Source: Podochytrium sp. JEL0797
Taxonomy: Eukaryota; Chytridiomycota; Chytridiomycetes; Chytridiales; Chytriomycetaceae
Assembly: GCA_027596195.1 (NCBI GenBank)
Contig: JADGJG010000843.1
Span: 1 to 11,864, forward strand
Length of the DNA: 11,864 nucleotides
Direction of reading: 5' to 3'
In this document: piece by piece, positions 7,737-11,864 of the stretch
Layout: each line of letters opens with the position of its first letter
Numbering within the stretch: position 1 is the stretch's first letter
Notes under the pieces: model-generated
Told to the model about the DNA's origin: nothing
Databases searched by the model: none
Seen by the model: only the letters and a program-made list of their open reading frames with translations
Made by a program: the position numbers and the translations under genes

Positions 7737-9149
7737 ATGGGACTCCTTGATACCATTCACAACGCTCGAACGCAAGTCATTGTCATTTCCTTCGTGTGCT
7801 TCCTGTGCCCGGGAATGTTCAACGCACTGAACGCCTTGCCCGCCGCTGGTCCTTCCGCTGCCAACGTCAAGGATCAACAAAACGCCGCTCTTTACCTGTG
7901 TTTCGCCATCATGGGTCTTCTCGCTGGTGGTCTCAACAACATTGTCGGTCCTCGTATTCTTGCTGCCATTGGTGGAACCGGGTTCGCTCTGTATTCCGGT
8001 GCCCAGTACAACGTTTTCCGCGTTCAAGGTGGAGACAAGGATGCTCCCATTCCCAATTCTGCAAACGCCTTCTCCATTTTCTCCGGTGCCTACGTCGGTA
8101 TCTGTGCTGGTATGCTTTGGGCCGCTCAAGGCCAGATTTGCTTGACTTACCCCACCGAGTCGCAGAAGGGAACCTTCTTTGCCATCTTCTGGATCATTTT
8201 CAACTGCGGTGCGCTTGTCGGTAACACCATTGGAACTATCTTGGCTTGGCCGGCTGGTGCCGGAGGTTTCGCCATGAGCGACGCGCTGTACTTCGTCTTC
8301 ATCGCACTCATGTGTCTCGGTTCCATCGTCGCCATGCTCATTCAGCCCCCTGGAACCATCATCCGCGAGGACCAGTCCCAAGTCGCTCCACCTCCCGACA
8401 CCAACGTCCTCAAGGAATTCGTCAACATTCTCAAGATGTTCACAAACCCGCACATGCTGTGTTTGCTGATTCCCTGCATGTCTTCCAACTGGTACTACTC
8501 TTACGAGTTTGGAGTCTTTGGTACTTACTTCTCTGGTCGTACCAACGGTCTCAAGGCCATTTTCTACTGGTTCATGGAAGCTGCCGGTTCGTGGGTTCTC
8601 GGACACTACTTCTTGGACAACCACAACTACACCCGTACCAAGCGTGCCTGGATCGGTTGGATGATCATGTGCGGTTGCGCTCTTGCCATCTTTGGTGGAG
8701 GTGCGGCTTTCGAGTACGTCGTGTCAAGACCCGACTTTGTTAAGATTGATGCCGGTGAAGCCCCGGGTTCCTTCATTGGACCATTCTTCCTCTACGCCTG
8801 TTACGGAATGTACGATGCCTTCTTCCAGACCTACCTCAACTACTTGATCGGTTCCATTGCCAACGATGCCGAGACTCTTTCGCGGTACGCCGGTTTCTAC
8901 AAGGGCACTCAATCCATGGGTAACGGAATCGCGTGGGCTTTGACGGGTTTCGCGTTCACTCCTGCCAAGGGCAACGCGTTGACAGGGACTCAGCAGTTCT
9001 GGATCATGTGTGCGCCGGTTGCTGCCTCGTGTGTGTGTTTCGCGATTTTCAACTTCTTCTACATGACCGACACGAACAACAAGTCGCCGGAGGAGCCCAA
9101 AGCAGAGGAGCCTAAGATTGTGTCGGAGTCTTTCCCAGAGTTGGCTTAA
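7737..9149 (+). CDS. UNC-93-like MFS-fold membrane protein, copy 1
   Basis: An intronless 470-residue protein, the usual length for fungal UNC-93-like (DUF895) proteins, which belong to the major facilitator fold. About 12 hydrophobic segments lie roughly at 12-32, 49-72, 73-92, 110-135, 146-170, 182-203, 238-256, 273-293, 303-323, 344-370, 385-407 and 420-443. A polar central loop (about 204-237) separates the two halves, as expected for this fold. The SFVCFLCPGMFNALN start and the NWYYSYEF, YPTESQKG and NDAETLSRYAGFYKG stretches look like conserved family segments. The tail is polar and Glu-rich (EEPKAEEPK). Animal UNC-93 modulates a two-pore potassium channel; the substrate or partner of the fungal relatives is not established, so transport specificity is left open. 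It is the first of at least three tandem copies and lies mostly in the plasma or internal membranes by inference. Confidence 0.93.
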   Translation: MGLLDTIHNARTQVIVISFVCFLCPGMFNALNALPAAGPSAANVKDQQNAALYLCFAIMGLLAGGLNNIVGPRILAAIGGTGFALYSGAQYNVFRVQGGDKDAPIPNSANAFSIFSGAYVGICAGMLWAAQGQICLTYPTESQKGTFFAIFWIIFNCGALVGNTIGTILAWPAGAGGFAMSDALYFVFIALMCLGSIVAMLIQPPGTIIREDQSQVAPPPDTNVLKEFVNILKMFTNPHMLCLLIPCMSSNWYYSYEFGVFGTYFSGRTNGLKAIFYWFMEAAGSWVLGHYFLDNHNYTRTKRAWIGWMIMCGCALAIFGGGAAFEYVVSRPDFVKIDAGEAPGSFIGPFFLYACYGMYDAFFQTYLNYLIGSIANDAETLSRYAGFYKGTQSMGNGIAWALTGFAFTPAKGNALTGTQQFWIMCAPVAASCVCFAIFNFFYMTDTNNKSPEEPKAEEPKIVSESFPELA

Positions 9150-9163
9150 GTTGTTATCGTGTA

Positions 9164-9169
9164 AATAAA
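9164..9169 (+). terminator. Poly(A) signal AATAAA of UNC-93 copy 1
   Basis: AATAAA begins 14 nt after the TAA stop and is followed by a GT-rich stretch (GTTGTTGGTT), the usual downstream element. Confidence 0.75.
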
Positions 9170-9680
9170 GTTGTTGGTTCTGCATTACTTCTGATTGCCA
9201 AATGTCTGCTCTTGCACATAAATACATGTGCTTATAGTCAAAAGCCCAATTCATTCCATGTATGGCAATATTCGTATCCAAACGCGCCGATCAAATTCAA
9301 TCTATCCACAATTTTTTTTAACTTCCAGTTTAATTGACAGCAAATGCCCAGGAAATAGAACCCCGATTTTCATATTTTGAATTGAGCGTCTGGCTTTCCT
9401 GCTCGTTCTTTCCATTGCCAAGCCCCCAGGCCCTAGGCAGACGATTTCAAGGCTGTTACAAATCGAGGAGTAAAAAATAGAGTTGAATGTCGTAAAAGCG
9501 CAACGAATTCTGTTCTAATGGAATGTGGATGATAGATTACCGCTTCCTTCACTTTCTAATTCCGCTCCCTCGTTTGTGACACGAAATTTTTATGAAGGCT
9601 TCAATCAGACTGCCATGACTCCCAGTTCCCCGCTTCAGCCTCTAAGCCCCTCACAATCCTCTGGTGCCACCTTCGAGAGG

Positions 9681-9690
9681 TATATATAAA
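9681..9690 (+). promoter_or_regulatory. TATA box of UNC-93 copy 2
   Basis: TATATATAAA lies 51 nt before the ATG at 9742. It is the strongest TATA-type element in the window. Confidence 0.7.
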
Positions 9691-9741
9691 GCGCAGCGCT
9701 TCTTATCGCAGAATCACAAATCAACTCTCATTCAAAACATC

Positions 9742-11151
9742 ATGGGACTTCTGGATACCATTCACAACGCTCGAACGCAAGTCGTTGTCATTTCCTTCGT
9801 GTGCTTCTTGTGCCCGGGAATGTTTAATGCTCTGAACGCCTTGCCCGCCGCTGGTCCTTCCGCTGCCAACGTCAAGGATCAACAAAACGCTGCTCTTTAC
9901 CTGTGTTTCGCCATCATGGGTCTTCTCGCTGGTGGTCTCAACAATATAGTCGGTCCTCGTATTCTGGCTTCAATTGGCGGAACCGGGTTCGCTCTGTATT
10001 CTGGTGCCCAGTACAATGTTTTCCGCGTTCAAGGTGGAGATAAGGATGCACCCATTCCCCAGTCTGCCAACGCCTTCTCCATCTTCTCCGGTGCCTACGT
10101 CGGTATCTGTGCCGGTATGCTTTGGGCCGCGCAAGGCCAGATTTGCTTGACCTACCCCACCGAGTCGCAGAAGGGAACCTTCTTTGCCATCTTCTGGATC
10201 ATTTTCAACTGCGGTGCGCTTGTCGGTAATACCATTGGAACCATCTTGGCCTGGCCCGCTGGTGCTGGAGGTTTCGCCATGAGCGACGCGCTTTACTTCG
10301 TCTTCATCGCACTCATGTGTCTCGGCTCTGTCGTTGCCATGCTCATCCAACCCCCTGGAACCATCATCCGCGAGGACCAGTCCCAAGTCGCTCCACCTCC
10401 CGACACCAACGTCCTCAAGGAATTTGTCAACATTCTCAAGATGTTCACAAACCCGCACATGCTGTGTTTGCTGATTCCCTGCATGTCTTCCAACTGGTAC
10501 TACTCTTACGAGTTTGGAGTCTTTGGTACTTACTTCTCTGGTCGTACCAATGGTCTCAAGGCTATTTTCTACTGGTTCATGGAAGCTGCCGGTTCCTGGG
10601 TTCTCGGACACTACTTCTTGGACAACCACAACTACACTCGTACCAAGCGTGCCTGGATTGGTTGGATGATCATGTGCGGTTGCGCTCTTGCCATCTTTGG
10701 TGGAGGTGCTGCATTCGAGTACGTCGTGTCAAGACCCGACTTTGTCAAGATTGACGCTGGAGAAGCCCCCGGCTCCTTCATTGGGCCCTTCTTCCTCTAC
10801 GCCTTTTACGGAATGTTTGACGCCTTCTTCCAAACGTATCTCAACTACCTTATTGGATCCATCGCCAATGACGCCGAGACGCTTTCGCGGTACGCCGGTT
10901 TCTACAAGGGCACCCAGTCTTTGGGCAACGGAATCGCGTGGGCTTTGACGGGTTTCGCGTTCACTCCTGCCAAGGGCAACGCGTTGACGGGAACCGACCA
11001 ATTCTGGATCATGTGTGCACCTGTTGCCGCGTCGTGTGTGTGTTTCGCAATCTTCAACATTTTCTACATGACCGACACCAACAACAAGTCGCCGGAGGAG
11101 CCCAAGGTGGAACCCAAGATTGTGTCCGAATCGATGCCTGAGTTGGCTTGA
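9742..11151 (+). CDS. UNC-93-like MFS-fold membrane protein, copy 2
   Basis: Intronless, 469 residues, about 98% identical to copy 1. The open frame extends upstream to 9664, but no ATG exists there, the TATA box lies inside that extension, and copy 1 starts at the matching MGLLDTIHNA, so 9742 is the start. By copy 1 numbering the changes are I15V, A77S, N107Q, I197V, C355F, Y359F, M394L, Q419D and F440I, plus a shortened tail (PKVEPK for PKAEEPK) and F466M. All body changes are conservative or sit at loop or membrane positions, and no domain is lost, so both copies look functional. Three changes cluster around segments 10-11, where the DNA also diverges most. The topology is as for copy 1: about 12 membrane segments with a polar central loop. 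Different promoters suggest the two copies are expressed under different conditions. Confidence 0.93.
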   Translation: MGLLDTIHNARTQVVVISFVCFLCPGMFNALNALPAAGPSAANVKDQQNAALYLCFAIMGLLAGGLNNIVGPRILASIGGTGFALYSGAQYNVFRVQGGDKDAPIPQSANAFSIFSGAYVGICAGMLWAAQGQICLTYPTESQKGTFFAIFWIIFNCGALVGNTIGTILAWPAGAGGFAMSDALYFVFIALMCLGSVVAMLIQPPGTIIREDQSQVAPPPDTNVLKEFVNILKMFTNPHMLCLLIPCMSSNWYYSYEFGVFGTYFSGRTNGLKAIFYWFMEAAGSWVLGHYFLDNHNYTRTKRAWIGWMIMCGCALAIFGGGAAFEYVVSRPDFVKIDAGEAPGSFIGPFFLYAFYGMFDAFFQTYLNYLIGSIANDAETLSRYAGFYKGTQSLGNGIAWALTGFAFTPAKGNALTGTDQFWIMCAPVAASCVCFAIFNIFYMTDTNNKSPEEPKVEPKIVSESMPELA

Positions 11152-11216
11152 GTCATGAATGGGCTTGATATTGGGAATTTTTTCCCCTTCTCCCTCCTTC
11201 CTCTCAATTGTAATTT

Positions 11217-11222
11217 AATAAA
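11217..11222 (+). terminator. Poly(A) signal AATAAA of UNC-93 copy 2
   Basis: AATAAA begins 65 nt after the TGA stop, after a C/T-rich stretch, and is followed by T/G-rich sequence. Confidence 0.7.
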
Positions 11223-11410
11223 TGACTGATACGTAATTTGTTTAATTGTTTGTCTGCGTGTGGCTGGATCGTTACGCGACGTGGTTAACGACGACGAAAC
11301 CAATGAATCAAATTTTTTGATCGATCACTTGATTTCTCGCCCAAACGATGGTTTAGTGTGAACAGAAGGGTGAGTTGAGGGAAGAGTTCTAAATGCGACA
11401 GTATGGATCA

Positions 11411-11429
11411 GTACGGAGTATGACCGTAC
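11411..11429 (+). promoter_or_regulatory. Inverted repeat GTACGG-N7-CCGTAC
   Basis: Perfect 6-bp arms with a 7-bp spacer about 350 bp upstream of copy 3. The CGG-N7-CCG core is the arrangement bound by many fungal Zn2Cys6 dimers. The repeat is seen directly; the binding role is inferred from its form only. Confidence 0.4.
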
Positions 11430-11777
11430 AGAAAGGTTCGTTTGATATGCCACTGATATGCCGTGCTTTCCCGGTGGAGATTGATTCCACGCATGTCACA
11501 CCCGCCCTCGTAAATTAAAAATTTTGATCTTCCGGCCTTTCAGCAGATTTTCCAAGCCTTGGGATGCTACTTTCTTGCGCTTCCGGTCTGTGAGCAGTGC
11601 ATGGCAGGCGGGAGAGTTATGTTCTTGCAAGATGCACTTCCAGTAACCCGGCAGAGGCTTACTATCGGTGGCTTAGTCCTTAAATGAGAAATTTTTGGCT
11701 CTCGGGCTTGCTCCGCGCCCCCCAACAAACTACTTAAAGGGCCGCTTTCCCATCTTCCTTCCCTTCAAAAAAACAAC

Positions 11778-11864
11778 ATGGGTTTCTTCGACACTCTCAA
11801 CCAGTCCCGCACCCAGGTCTATGTCATCTCCTTCGTGTGCTTCCTGTGCCCGGGTATGTTCAAC
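11778..11864 (+). CDS. UNC-93-like protein, copy 3 (5' end only)
   Basis: The first 29 codons are in the window; the rest is beyond the right edge. They encode an N-terminus that aligns without gaps to copies 1 and 2, with the conserved ISFVCFLCPGMFN of the first membrane segment. Differences from copy 1 at positions such as L3F, L4F, I7L, H8N, A10S and I15Y show this copy is clearly more diverged than copies 1 and 2 are from each other. A 23-nt stretch (TTCGTG...CCCGGG) is identical to copy 1. The leader ends AACAAC-ATG after an A-run, like copy 1. Confidence 0.9.
   Translation, partial: MGFFDTLNQSRTQVYVISFVCFLCPGMFN

Larger units (their letters stand above)
9150..9741 (+). promoter_or_regulatory. 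Intergenic region and promoter of UNC-93 copy 2
   Basis: No gene is supported in these 592 bp. It contains the poly(A) signal of copy 1 at its left end and, at the right, a strong TATA box, TATATATAAA (9681-9690). An 11-bp inverted repeat AGCGC-A-GCGCT (9690-9700) overlaps the last base of the TATA box. The sequence shows almost no resemblance to the promoter of copy 1 although the coding regions are nearly identical. Confidence 0.55.
11152..11777 (+). promoter_or_regulatory. Intergenic region and promoter of UNC-93 copy 3
   Basis: No gene is supported in these 626 bp. It holds the poly(A) signal of copy 2, an inverted repeat GTACGG-N7-CCGTAC (11411-11429), a 9-bp direct repeat TGATATGCC (11443-11451 and 11454-11462), and a weak TATA-like CTTAAAGG (11733-11740) about 40 nt before the ATG. 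Apart from the CTTAAAGG box, these elements are not seen in the promoters of copies 1 and 2. Confidence 0.5.

Noticed and set aside
7686..8624. 312-residue minus-strand open frame opposite UNC-93 copy 1
   Set aside because: It mirrors a highly conserved membrane protein, and the same antisense frame recurs opposite copy 2 only because the sense sequences match.
9664..9741. N-terminal extension of UNC-93 copy 2
   Set aside because: It contains no ATG start and includes the TATA box; copy 1 lacks it.
1..11864. tRNA, rRNA, CRISPR, transposon or viral sequences
   Set aside because: I saw no cloverleaf, rRNA motif, repeat-spacer array, transposase, terminal repeats or viral gene; apart from the gene array, repeats are only short direct and inverted motifs.

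Overview
The window looks like nuclear DNA from a fungus with short spliceosomal introns. The evidence is several GT-AG introns of 46-69 nt that restore open frames exactly, AATAAA signals just past the stop codons, TATA-like boxes with short leaders, and three copies of an UNC-93-like (DUF895-type) membrane protein of the kind that is expanded in fungi. An early-diverging (chytrid-like) fungus is possible, but nothing in the sequence proves it.

Layout. The first 79 bases are almost pure C, and a minus-strand gene runs into them. Positions 87-5794 hold three genes, all on the minus strand. In transcription order they are a 376-aa coiled-coil protein (5794-4664), a PH-domain protein with four coding exons by my model (4569-2919), and a long disordered plus coiled-coil protein (2472 to below 87, its 3' end outside the window). 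A divergent promoter of about 180 bp (5795-5972) separates these from four plus-strand genes. The first is a two-exon predicted seven-transmembrane protein (5973-7194). After it comes a tandem array of UNC-93-like genes: copy 1 at 7737-9149, copy 2 at 9742-11151, and the first 29 codons of copy 3 from 11778.

How the parts relate. UNC-93 copies 1 and 2 differ at about a dozen residues out of 470. At the DNA level the similarity is patchy: one mismatch in 200 nt in one stretch, 28 in about 205 nt in another. Their flanks show almost no resemblance. This fits an old tandem duplication with coding parts homogenised by gene conversion, each copy keeping its own promoter. The three minus-strand genes share scaffold-like features (coiled coils, a PH domain, low-complexity Ser/Pro-rich tracts, short linear motifs), but no common pathway can be shown.

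The points most worth a second look are the conversion mosaic in the array, a probable 60-nt in-frame intron inside the PH domain, the two-codon first exon with an overlapping upstream ATG in the large coiled-coil gene, a C-to-G shift in sense-strand composition along the genes, and the homopolymer at the left edge, which may be a sequencing artefact. I did not find a clearly new multi-gene system.
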